Shown: piece after piece, positions 32,977 to 40,709 of the stretch
Layout of the letters: the number at the start of each line of letters is the position of its first letter
Position numbering within the stretch: position 1 is the stretch's first letter
Assembly: GCA_965370045.1 (NCBI GenBank)
Contig: CBDUSI010000012.1
Location: forward strand, 1-55,155
Reading direction: 5' to 3'
Source: CAZONU01 sp965370045
Lineage (GTDB): Bacteria > Planctomycetota > SZUA-567 > JAKLDR01
Length of the DNA: 55,155 nucleotides
Notes under the pieces: generated by a model
Told to the model about the DNA's origin: nothing
Seen by the model: only the letters and a program-made list of their open reading frames with translations
The model's database searches: none
Made by a program: the position numbers and the translations under genes

Positions 32977-34485
32977 CTATCCCCGCCGCAGGTCGTCGAT
33001 GTTCTGGAGGTCCCCGGCGTCGATGGTCGGGCGCGTGTGGGTTTCGGTGCCGATGATGGCGTCGCTGCCCACCTTCCAGTAGTAATTGGAGCCCGAGGGC
33101 ACTCCGTAATGGACCTTGCCGGTTGCCGGGTCCCGCAGGTCGACCGTGCCCCTAATATAGCTGGACCACTTGCGGTTGATCTCGTCCAGGGCCTTGCTGC
33201 GCGACTCGTGGGACTTGTGAATCATGTCGGCGATTTCGTCGTTGGCCTTGGCCATAATCTTGGAGCGCTTGATCACCGCGCGGCTCTCGCGGATGGCCCA
33301 GCGGGGGCTTATCCGGAAGGAGTCCTTGATCTGCCAGTAGATGTCGTGGGCCTGGTGAAACTCAGCGGGCGGCGCGCAGACCGTGCCCAGCGAAGCCGTC
33401 CACAGGCCCATCGCCGAGCCCGGGAGCGACTGGCGAACGGTCACCACGTAGGCCCGGCCCACGACTTTGGTGCCCTTGATCGTCCCGCTCACGCGCGCCT
33501 CGGCGCCGTCGTAAGTGCGAGGCATCCAGCGGTTGGTGGGCAGGCCCCGGCAGAGGTCGGGGCGCTTGAGGACCGAGCCGAGCGTCGCGTCCGGATAGCT
33601 CTTCTTGAGTTGGGGCAGGTAGAGCTTCCTGGCGAAGCCCGCCGCGCCCAGGTAGCGCATTACGTACATGTTCGCCGTCACTCCGCCGGAGGGGTTGTAG
33701 GCCGCACCCTCGCGGAAGCCGGCCACCAGCAGGGCCCGGTTGGGCTCGACGTAGAGCGGCGGCGCGGGCTCCTGCATGTAGATTGCCGTCGAGTCCTTTC
33801 CGTCCTTCTTGGCCGCGAACCAGAAGCTGGCGTCGATGTAGGGACGCAGCGTGCCGCTGGCCTTGGCCTGAACCTTCCAGTTCTTGGGGACCATCAGCGA
33901 GAAGGCCCCCTCCCGGGGATCGGTCCACTTCACCCACTTCTCCGGCGGCGGGGCGATGCGCTTCTCGTCGCGGAGGGCCTTGCGCAGGCGGTAGCTGGCC
34001 AGAATTCTGGTGAAGATCGGCTTGAGAGCCTTGCACTGGGCCTCCGGCGCGGCGAAGCCGGTGGCCAGGGCCACCTTGCCTTTGGTCGAGACCACGAAGA
34101 CGTAGCTCCAGCGGCCCCCCAGTCCGGTGAACTTGCCGCGCATCGAGCAGCTGTCGGCCATCTTGCCCTTGAGCTGGTGGGGGCCCTCGGCGGTCATGCC
34201 CGGCAGCACCCCTTTGAGGCTCTTGACCAGCCCCGCGGCCACCTCGCTCGCCGGCTGGGGCTTCTTCATGTGCAGTGTCCAGACGTAGGCCTGGGGCCCC
34301 TTGAGGGTCTCGGCCTCGGGGCTGAATACCACAGCGCCATTCATGGTCACCCGTGGCGACCAGCCCCTGAGCAGCTTGACCTCGAAGCCGTGGGGGTCCT
34401 GGACCTTGACCCATTCGACGGCCCCGGCCGGGCCCGTGGCCAGCATGGCGGCGAAAGCGGAGGCGAGCAGGGCGGAGCGCTTCAT
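32977..34485 (-). CDS. secreted protein with a duplicated domain
   Basis: 502 aa with a signal peptide (cut after GPAGA). Two similar domains follow: one at about residues 24-165 (VEWVKVQDPHGFEVKLLRGW) and one at about 183-390 (KWVKWTDPREGAFSLMVPKN followed by W), each starting with a WVK-x-DP-x-G pattern and a beta strand. The C-terminus is a helical, charged segment (SRAVIKRSKIMAKANDEIAD, SRSKALDEINRKWSSYIRGT). No enzyme motif is seen. AAAGGA precedes the ATG, and a promoter lies at 34524-34552. Family not recognised. Confidence 0.7.
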   Translation of the reverse strand: MKRSALLASAFAAMLATGPAGAVEWVKVQDPHGFEVKLLRGWSPRVTMNGAVVFSPEAETLKGPQAYVWTLHMKKPQPASEVAAGLVKSLKGVLPGMTAEGPHQLKGKMADSCSMRGKFTGLGGRWSYVFVVSTKGKVALATGFAAPEAQCKALKPIFTRILASYRLRKALRDEKRIAPPPEKWVKWTDPREGAFSLMVPKNWKVQAKASGTLRPYIDASFWFAAKKDGKDSTAIYMQEPAPPLYVEPNRALLVAGFREGAAYNPSGGVTANMYVMRYLGAAGFARKLYLPQLKKSYPDATLGSVLKRPDLCRGLPTNRWMPRTYDGAEARVSGTIKGTKVVGRAYVVTVRQSLPGSAMGLWTASLGTVCAPPAEFHQAHDIYWQIKDSFRISPRWAIRESRAVIKRSKIMAKANDEIADMIHKSHESRSKALDEINRKWSSYIRGTVDLRDPATGKVHYGVPSGSNYYWKVGSDAIIGTETHTRPTIDAGDLQNIDDLRRG

Positions 34486-34523
34486 CGTCGGGGTCCTTTC
34501 TGCCGGGCATTCACCTCTCTAAT

Positions 34524-34552
34524 ACTATAGCTTATCTGGGCACTTTTTCCAA
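34524..34552 (-). promoter_or_regulatory. probable promoter of the 34485 gene
   Basis: On the minus strand TTGGAA (34547-34552), 17 bases, TATAGT (34524-34529). Transcription would start about 35 bases before the ATG. Confidence 0.55.
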
Positions 34553-34570
34553 ATGGGCGGCGGCTCCGGC

Positions 34571-34599
34571 TTGACTGCTCACGCGGGCCGAATTAGAAT
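34571..34599 (+). promoter_or_regulatory. promoter of the PP-loop gene pair
   Basis: TTGACT (34571-34576), 17 bases, TAGAAT (34594-34599). Both boxes miss the consensus by one base at ideal spacing. It would start a transcript with a leader of about 140 bases. It is divergent from the promoter at 34524-34552. Confidence 0.7.
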
Positions 34600-34605
34600 T
34601 CGTCT

Positions 34606-34745
34606 CCGCCCGGAATAAGCGCGCCTTTCCGGGTGGTTGCAGAGGTGGAAGGGACTGATGCCGGCTTCTCATGGGTTGGCAACATCGAGGCTGGCCGGCG
34701 AGGTCCCTTCCGTACTTGCCGCAATGAACCGCTGAGGGTTCGCAG
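34606..34745 (+). ncRNA. structured 5' leader, candidate riboswitch
   Basis: Leader of the ThiI/MnmA-like and larE genes. By hand it folds into three stacked stems: P1 GGAAGGGAC (34647-34655) with GTCCCTTCC (34703-34711); P2 GCCGGC (34660-34665) with GCCGGC (34694-34699); P3 CTCATG (34668-34673) with CAT-C-GAG (34683-34689). Small internal loops (TGAT/GAG) separate them. A second hairpin, GAACC (34726-34730) with GGTTC (34737-34741), covers the Shine-Dalgarno GAGGG (34734-34738). The P1 strand CCCTT (34705-34709) can also pair with this GAGGG. Two exclusive folds that hide or free the ribosome site are typical of a riboswitch. I do not recognise a known class. Confidence 0.45.
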
Positions 34746-35789
34746 TTGACCGGTCCTGGTAACGGAAAGACCAAAGCCATCGCCCTGATGTCCGGCGGGC
34801 TGGACAGCTCGCTGGCCGTGGCCATCTGCCGGGAGCTGGGCATCGAGGTGGTCGGCCTCCACTTCCAGAACATCTTCCATCCCGGCAGGCGCGGGGCGGG
34901 TTCGGCCGCCCAACGCTCCGCCGAGGCCCTGGGCGTCGAGCTCCTGACTCGGGACAGCACCGCCATGCTCATGAAGGCGGTGCGCAACCCCAAGTTCGGT
35001 TTCGGCCGGAACCTCAACCCCTGCATGGACTGCCGCGAGTACATGATCGGGGTGACCAAGGAGCTGCTTCCCGAGTTGGGCGCCAGCTTCATCGTCAGCG
35101 GGGAGGTCATCGGCCAGCGGCCCATGAGCCAGCGTTCCGACGCCATCAAGCGCATCGACCGCGAGGCTGGCGCCGAGGGCCTGGTCCTGCGGCCGCTCTC
35201 GGCCAAGGGCATGCCCGAAACTCTCGCCGAGCGCGAGGGCTGGGTGCCGCGCGAGAAGCTCCTGGGCATCCGCGGCCGCTCGCGCCGCGCGCAGTACGAA
35301 CTGGCCGCCAGGCTCGGCGTCACCGTTTTCAGCTCGCCGGCCGGGGGGTGCCTGCTCACCGATCCGGGCTTCACCGCGCGCATGCGCGACATGATGGAGC
35401 ACACGCCGGACTTCGACGAGAACGACGTCGAGCTCCTCAAGTTCGGCCGGCACTTCCGGCTCTCGCCGACTTCCAGGGCCGCCGTGGGCCGCGACGAGGT
35501 GGACAACCAGCGCGTGGAGGAGCTGGCCCGCGTCGGGGACATTCTCGTGGAAGTCGCCGCGGGGCACAGCCCCACCACGCTGGTCCGCGGCGTGGCTGAT
35601 GAGGCGATGCTGGGGGCCGCCGCCGCGCTCACCGCGCGCTACTCCAAGAGCCGCGGCGAGGCCCAGGTGGAGTGCCAGCTCTGGCGCCCGGCCGAGGGGG
35701 AGGACCGTGAAACCGGACGGCGCCTCAGCGTCGCGCCCCTGGACGAGGACACCGTCGAGCGCCTGGCGGTGGGCAGGGTCAGCGATTGA
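34746..35789 (+). CDS. ThiI/MnmA-like PP-loop protein with NFACT-R-like C-terminus
   Basis: 347 aa. The PP-loop ATP-pyrophosphatase motif SGGLDSS is at residues 16-22, and a CxxC pair (Cys93, Cys96 in NPCMDCR) lies where thiouridine synthases of this group keep cysteines. RPLSAKGMPETLAEREGW and SSPAGGCLLTDPGF are further family motifs. Residues about 230-300 (FGRHFRLSPTSRAAVGRDEV, DNQRVEELARVGD) resemble the RNA-binding NFACT-R (DUF814) domain. A tRNA sulfur-modifying activity is therefore likely but not proven. The TTG start has GAGGG 7 bases upstream, inside the leader hairpin. The stop overlaps the start of larE. Confidence 0.8.
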   Translation: MTGPGNGKTKAIALMSGGLDSSLAVAICRELGIEVVGLHFQNIFHPGRRGAGSAAQRSAEALGVELLTRDSTAMLMKAVRNPKFGFGRNLNPCMDCREYMIGVTKELLPELGASFIVSGEVIGQRPMSQRSDAIKRIDREAGAEGLVLRPLSAKGMPETLAEREGWVPREKLLGIRGRSRRAQYELAARLGVTVFSSPAGGCLLTDPGFTARMRDMMEHTPDFDENDVELLKFGRHFRLSPTSRAAVGRDEVDNQRVEELARVGDILVEVAAGHSPTTLVRGVADEAMLGAAAALTARYSKSRGEAQVECQLWRPAEGEDRETGRRLSVAPLDEDTVERLAVGRVSD

Positions 35790-36592
35790 TGAAAACCAGC
35801 GCCAAGCTGGCCGCGCTCATCGAGCGGCTCACTAAGATGAAAAGCGCCTGCCTGGCCTACTCCGGCGGCGTGGACAGCACCTTCCTGGCCTGCGTCGCCG
35901 GCGAGGTGCTGGGAGAGAACTTCCTGGCGGTCACCGCCGCGAGCGAGACCTACCCGGAGCGCGAGCGTCGCGAGGCCGAGGAGTTCGCGAAGAAGTGCGG
36001 TTTTCGGCACATGGTCGTTCCGACCAGCGAGCTGGGCATCCCCGGCTTCAGCGACAATCCCCCGGACCGCTGCTACTACTGCAAGAAGGAGCTTTTTGAA
36101 ACGCTGCGGAAGATCGCCGAGCGCGAAGGAATAGAGACGTTGCTCGACGGCCAGAACGCCGACGATGTTTCGGACTATCGCCCGGGCGCGCGCGCCGCGG
36201 AGGAGTTGGGGGTCATTTCGCCGCTAAAGGACGTCGGGCTCACCAAGGCGGAGATTCGTGCCCTGTCCAGAGAACGCGGCCTCGCCACCTGGAGCAAGCC
36301 GGCCTTCGCGTGCCTGGCCAGCCGCTTCCCTTACGGTCAGGAGATCAACGCCGAGAAGCTGACTCGCGTCGGCGCGGCGGAGGAGTTCCTGCGCTCGCTG
36401 GGCCTGGGGCAGCTCCGGGTGCGTGACGACCAGGGAGTCACCGCGCGCATCGAAGTCCCCCCGGAAGACATCGAGAAGCTGCTCGGCGAGCGGCGCGAGG
36501 AGATCGTCAAACGTTTCAAGGAGCTCGGCTACAAATACGTGTCTCTCGACCTCGAAGGTTATCGAACCGGGTCGATGAACGAGGTGCTGTAG
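35789..36592 (+). CDS. larE: LarE-type ATP-dependent sacrificial sulfur transferase
   Basis: 267 aa. LarE puts sulfur on the pyridinium precursor of the nickel-pincer cofactor of lactate racemase and related enzymes. The PP-loop SGGVDS is at residues 25-30; GQNADDVSDYRPGAR and SKPAFACLASRFPYG are LarE motifs. Cys175 sits where Lactobacillus LarE gives up its sulfur (Cys176); Cys95 and Cys98 (RCYYCKKELF) could, with Cys175, hold the iron-sulfur cluster of the other LarE type. larB, larC and larA are not in the window. The ATG shares one base with the previous stop, so the two PP-loop genes are translated together. Confidence 0.87.
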   Translation: MKTSAKLAALIERLTKMKSACLAYSGGVDSTFLACVAGEVLGENFLAVTAASETYPERERREAEEFAKKCGFRHMVVPTSELGIPGFSDNPPDRCYYCKKELFETLRKIAEREGIETLLDGQNADDVSDYRPGARAAEELGVISPLKDVGLTKAEIRALSRERGLATWSKPAFACLASRFPYGQEINAEKLTRVGAAEEFLRSLGLGQLRVRDDQGVTARIEVPPEDIEKLLGERREEIVKRFKELGYKYVSLDLEGYRTGSMNEVL

Positions 36593-36597
36593 TCCCC

Positions 36598-37614
36598 TCA
36601 GAACCACAGGGTCAGGCCGAAGGTCGGCCCGGCCAGGTCCTCGCCGGCCACGCTGAAGTGGCGGTAGCCGAGGAAGAACTGCAGTCGCTTGTAGGCCACT
36701 CCCACCCGGGCCTCCAGTTCCCAGACGCCCTCCCTCTCGATCCAACCGCCCTCGGTGATGAGGTGCACGTAGAGCGGCTTCCTTGGAAAGAACTCGGCTT
36801 CGTAGCGGAAGTCGATGCCGCTCGCGGTGGTGCCGTCCTCCCAGGCCAGGGCGCGCCCGCCGATTCCCGCGGCGAAGAGCACGCGCGGCGAGACCGCGAA
36901 GCTGTAGGTGACGTGGCCCTTGATGTGCTGCATGTGGTCGGAGCCGCCGCCGGAGACGTCCTCGGCGTAGTCGGTGAAGGACAGGTCCAGATTGTAACGC
37001 GCGTTGCTGCGCATCAGCACTTCCGCGCGGTGCCCGTAAAGGCCCGAGGAGTGCCGCTCGAAGGAGTAGGTTGGCCGGAAGGAAACGTCCAGGTCGACCT
37101 CGTCGCGCCGCGCCCGCTTGCGGGCCGGGCCCTCCCAGCCGGGGGGCTGTCCCTCGGCCGGAGGCCCCTTTTCTTTCTCCTTGCGCGGGATGACCCGCAC
37201 GTAGGCCCGCCCGGGACGCCGGTAGGGGTAGTTCTCGAAGCGGAAGAGCCGCTCCCCGCCGTCGTTGACCATTTCGGCGGGAACCGTGAAGGGCAGGGCC
37301 AGGACGTGCAGGGCGCAGTCCAGGGCGCCGATCAGGAGTTCCAGGTCCCAGTCGTCATCGTCATCATCGTCCTCGTCGTCGAAGAGCCCTTTGGAGTCCT
37401 TGTCCCTCCCGCCTTTGTCCCTCTTCTTCTTGCCCTTGCCGCGGTCCTTGCCGCGATCCTTGTCGCGACCTTTATCGCGGTCCTTGACCTTCTTCTTGAT
37501 CTTCTGCAGCTTGCCCTCGCCGGCCAGAGACCGTCCGCCGGACGGCAGCGCCGCGGGCAGCAGCAAGAGAAGCAGTCCCAGGAAACAGGCGATTCGGATT
37601 ATCAACGCTTTCAT
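36598..37614 (-). CDS. probable outer-membrane beta-barrel with charged linker
   Basis: 338 aa. A signal peptide is followed by a strongly basic low-complexity block (repeats of KDRG/DKGR, about residues 35-75), then an acidic block with seven Asp in a row (about 80-87). The second half has alternating strands (VDLDVSFRPTYSFE, ARYNLDLSFTDYAE, GHVTYSFAVSPRVLFAAGIG, VGVAYKRLQFFLGYRHFS) and ends in GLTLWF, with the terminal Phe typical of outer-membrane barrels. It converges on larE with a 5-base gap. Function unknown; the charged blocks may bind polyanions or metal. Confidence 0.72.
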   Translation of the reverse strand: MKALIIRIACFLGLLLLLLPAALPSGGRSLAGEGKLQKIKKKVKDRDKGRDKDRGKDRGKGKKKRDKGGRDKDSKGLFDDEDDDDDDDWDLELLIGALDCALHVLALPFTVPAEMVNDGGERLFRFENYPYRRPGRAYVRVIPRKEKEKGPPAEGQPPGWEGPARKRARRDEVDLDVSFRPTYSFERHSSGLYGHRAEVLMRSNARYNLDLSFTDYAEDVSGGGSDHMQHIKGHVTYSFAVSPRVLFAAGIGGRALAWEDGTTASGIDFRYEAEFFPRKPLYVHLITEGGWIEREGVWELEARVGVAYKRLQFFLGYRHFSVAGEDLAGPTFGLTLWF

Positions 37615-37641
37615 AATCCCGTTATCCCCGCGTCCGTAGCT

Positions 37642-39096
37642 TCAGGATTTCCTCGACGGCCACTTGCCGCGGCCGCCGACCACCACCTTGCGCAGGCGCA
37701 CGTAGGCCCCGCCGTCGTCTACCGGGACGTCCTGCCCGTCCTTGCCGCAGTAGCCAGGCGAGGCCAGCTTGAAGTCGCGGCTGACCGCGTCGATATCCTT
37801 GAGGCTCTCGAGCACCAGGCCGCTTATGGAAACGTCGCGGACCAGCTCGCCCAGCTTCCCGTTCTGGATCAGCCGGCCGCAGCCGGCGCGCACCGTGTAG
37901 TGCCCCTTCTCGGAGAGGACGTGCCCGCTGGAGCCGTGCTCCAGAAGCAGCCCGCGATGGGTCTCCCGGATCATGTCCTCCAGCTTGCGCTTCCCGGGCG
38001 CGAAGTAGGTGTTGCTCATGCGCACGATGGGCGGCGAGCTGTAGCCGTCGGCCCGGCCGTGACCGGTGGGCCGGGACTTCATCCGCTTGGCGGTCTCCAG
38101 CGAGTGCAGGTAGGTCTTCAAGACGCCGCGGCTGATTATCTCGGTGCGCCCGGCGGGGGTGCCCTCCGAGTCGAACTCGTAGCTGCCGAAGCCGCCGGGG
38201 ACGGTGGGGTCGTCGACCACGCTCACCTGGACCGAGGCCAGCTTCTTGCCGAGCTTGGCGTCGAGCAGGCTCTGGCCGCTCAAGACCAGGTCGGCCTCGG
38301 CGTTGTGCCCCAGGCACTCGTGGACGAAGACGCCGCCGGTCGCCGGGTCGAGGATCACCGGGAAGCTGCCCCCCGGCGCGGGCCGCGCGGCGAGCACCGC
38401 CAGGGCCCGCTCGGCGGCGTTGCGCGAGAAGACGTCGGGACCCAACTCGGCCAGCAGGTCGTCCCCGCCGGTGCGGCCCACGCGCTCCGCCCAGCGCTGA
38501 ATGCCGCGCTTCCCGTCGGCCACCACCACCATCAGCGACGCGGTGGAGCGCCGGCCCCAGCGGACCGCGGCGGTCCCCCGCGTGCTGGCCACCACGATGC
38601 GGCCGGCGTTACGGCTGAAGGAGGCCACCGAGTTGACGGCCTTCTTACCGGCGTGGCGCCGGGCGGCGCGCTCCAGCTCCAGGACGCGCTCGGCCCAGGA
38701 GGAAAGCTCGCGGCCGCTCACCTGGCCGTTTGCGGCCAGGGACTCGGCTTTGATGAGCGGCCGCGGCTTGTGCTTGGCTCGTGGGGCGACCGCCGCCGGT
38801 CGGCCCAACTCGCGGCCGCCGCGGGCCAGGGCCAGGGCGTGCTCGACGGCCTCTGAAAGCCGCCGGAAGCCGCCGCCGTCGGCGCTGGCGAAGCCCCATC
38901 TGTCAGCGCATATCAGCCGGACGCAGCAGCCGCGCACCCGGCTGGCGCCCATGCGCTCGGCGCGGCCGTCCTGGACCGACAGACCCACCGCTCCTCCGGT
39001 CATCACCCGGGCCTCGGCGAAGCGCGCGCCTTTCCTGCGGGCTAGACTTACCGCCCGGCGGGCGGCGTCGAGGTCGCGCTGGGCTTTACTGTCCAC
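37642..39096 (-). CDS. tldD: TldD-family metalloprotease
   Basis: 484 aa. The zinc motif HExxxH is present in VFVHECLGHNAEAD. The rest matches TldD/PmbA: DPTVPGGFGSYEFDSEG, SSPPIVRMSNTYFAPG, GLLLEHGSSGHVLSEKG. In E. coli TldD works with TldE (PmbA) to trim peptides; TldE lacks the zinc motif and is not seen here. The start is uncertain: GTG at 39096 keeps the family N-terminus, and TTG at 39132 would add 12 residues; neither has a good ribosome site. Divergent from glgA. Confidence 0.9.
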   Translation of the reverse strand: MDSKAQRDLDAARRAVSLARRKGARFAEARVMTGGAVGLSVQDGRAERMGASRVRGCCVRLICADRWGFASADGGGFRRLSEAVEHALALARGGRELGRPAAVAPRAKHKPRPLIKAESLAANGQVSGRELSSWAERVLELERAARRHAGKKAVNSVASFSRNAGRIVVASTRGTAAVRWGRRSTASLMVVVADGKRGIQRWAERVGRTGGDDLLAELGPDVFSRNAAERALAVLAARPAPGGSFPVILDPATGGVFVHECLGHNAEADLVLSGQSLLDAKLGKKLASVQVSVVDDPTVPGGFGSYEFDSEGTPAGRTEIISRGVLKTYLHSLETAKRMKSRPTGHGRADGYSSPPIVRMSNTYFAPGKRKLEDMIRETHRGLLLEHGSSGHVLSEKGHYTVRAGCGRLIQNGKLGELVRDVSISGLVLESLKDIDAVSRDFKLASPGYCGKDGQDVPVDDGGAYVRLRKVVVGGRGKWPSRKS

Positions 39097-39176
39097 GGAA
39101 GAAACTCTAACCGCGGGGAGAGAGAGGGTCAAGCAGCATGCTTGATACGGGTCGCGGATGGCGTAAGATGCCGATT

Positions 39177-40691
39177 ATGCGCATCGTTGTGGCCGCCAGC
39201 GAGGTGGCGCCCTTCGCCAAGACCGGCGGACTGGCCGACGTGGCCGGGTCGCTGCCCGCCGCGCTGGAGCGGCTGGGCCATCGCGTATCGGTCTTCATGC
39301 CCTACTACCGCCAGGTCGAAGAGAGCGGCGCGGCGGTCCGCCAGGTCGCGCGCCTCTTCGTGCCGCTGGGCGGCGGACAGAAGGAGGCATTGATCCTGGA
39401 GGGCCGGCTGCCCGGCGGCCGGGTGCCGGTCTACTTCGTGGCCCGGCGGGAGTACTTCGGCCGCGGGGGGATCTACGGACCGGGCGGGTACGACTACCCG
39501 GACAACCTGGAACGTTACGCCTTCTTCTGCCGCGCGCTCTGCCAGGCGGCCCGCGAGCTGGAGCTGGCTCCCGACGTTTTTCACCTTAACGACTGGCAGA
39601 CCGCGCTGGCCGCCGCCTATCTCAAGCACGTCTACGCGAAGGATCCCCAGCTCTCGGCCGCGGCGGCGGTCCTCACCGTTCATAATCTGGGCTACCAGGG
39701 CATCTTCGCGCCCTGGAAGATGCCGGCCACCGGCCTGGGGCCCGAGCACTTCAACTGGCAGGAACTGGAGTTCTACGGGCAGATTAACTTGTTGAAGGGC
39801 GGTCTGGTCTACTCCGACGCCGTGAACACTGTCAGCAAGCGCTACGCGCGGGAGGTGCAAACCCCCCAGGGCGGCTACGGCCTGGACGGGGTGCTCGCCG
39901 AGCGGCGCGAGCGGCTTTTCGGCATCGTCAATGGGTTAGACTACTCGGTCTGGGACCCGGCGATGGACAAGCTGCTGCCCGCCCGCTACTCGCCCTCACG
40001 GATGGCCGGCAAGGCCCGGTGCCGGACGGCGCTGCGCAGGGAGATGGGGCTGAGCGGCCGCTCACGGCGGCCGGTGCTGGGGATGGTCTCGCGCCTCGCC
40101 GAGCAGAAGGGCATGGACATTCTGGTCGAGGCGGTCCCCGGGATCATGGGCCTGTCCGTGGAGTTGGCCATCTTGGGCAGCGGCGAGGAGCGCTTCCAGC
40201 GGGCCCTGGTGGACCTGGCCGACCGCTACCCCGGGCGCATGTCCGTGCGCCTGGGCTACGACGAGCGGCTGGCGCACCTGGTCGAGGCCGGCAGCGACAT
40301 CTACCTGATGCCCTCGCGCTACGAGCCCTGCGGTCTCAACCAGCTGATCAGTCTCAAGTACGGGACGATCCCCGTGGTCCGCGAGACCGGCGGGCTGGCC
40401 GACACGGTGACCGACGGCGAGAACGGCTTCACCTTCGCCGACTACGACCCGGCGGAGCTGCTGGTCGCCGTGCGCCGGGCGGTCTCGGCCATGAGCCGCC
40501 GTTCGGCCTGGAAGGGGATGGTCGCCCGGGCCATGCGCCAGGACTGGTCCTGGGAGCGCTCGGCGGGCGAGTACGTCCGGCTGTATGCGCTGGCCCGCGC
40601 GGCGCGCGGGCTGCCCCCCGCGGGGGCGAAGCGCAAACTCGCGCGGAAGATGCCCGCTGGGAAGAAAGCGGTCGCGCGCAGGAAGAAGTAG
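39177..40691 (+). CDS. glgA: glycogen synthase (ADP-glucose type)
   Basis: 504 aa. Adds glucose from ADP-glucose to glycogen. The GT5 signature KTGGLADVAGSLP is at the N-terminus, HLNDWQTAL in the middle, and PSRYEPCGLNQLISLKYGTI followed by TGGLADTV near the C-terminus. The ATG at 39177 gives the standard start MRIVVAASEVAPFAKTGG; ATGs at 39138 and 39168 would only add residues. The last 15 residues are an extra basic tail (RKLARKMPAGKKAVARRKK). It lies 18 bases before the GH57 gene. Confidence 0.95.
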   Translation: MRIVVAASEVAPFAKTGGLADVAGSLPAALERLGHRVSVFMPYYRQVEESGAAVRQVARLFVPLGGGQKEALILEGRLPGGRVPVYFVARREYFGRGGIYGPGGYDYPDNLERYAFFCRALCQAARELELAPDVFHLNDWQTALAAAYLKHVYAKDPQLSAAAAVLTVHNLGYQGIFAPWKMPATGLGPEHFNWQELEFYGQINLLKGGLVYSDAVNTVSKRYAREVQTPQGGYGLDGVLAERRERLFGIVNGLDYSVWDPAMDKLLPARYSPSRMAGKARCRTALRREMGLSGRSRRPVLGMVSRLAEQKGMDILVEAVPGIMGLSVELAILGSGEERFQRALVDLADRYPGRMSVRLGYDERLAHLVEAGSDIYLMPSRYEPCGLNQLISLKYGTIPVVRETGGLADTVTDGENGFTFADYDPAELLVAVRRAVSAMSRRSAWKGMVARAMRQDWSWERSAGEYVRLYALARAARGLPPAGAKRKLARKMPAGKKAVARRKK

Positions 40692-40709
40692 GCGGGAAGG
40701 GAGAGGATA

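Noticed and set aside
34647..34711. Selenocysteine-tRNA-like gene, suggested by the GGAAG...CTTCC acceptor-like ends
   Set aside because: At 65 bases it is too short, has no T-arm, anticodon arm or CCA, and folds as one long stem.
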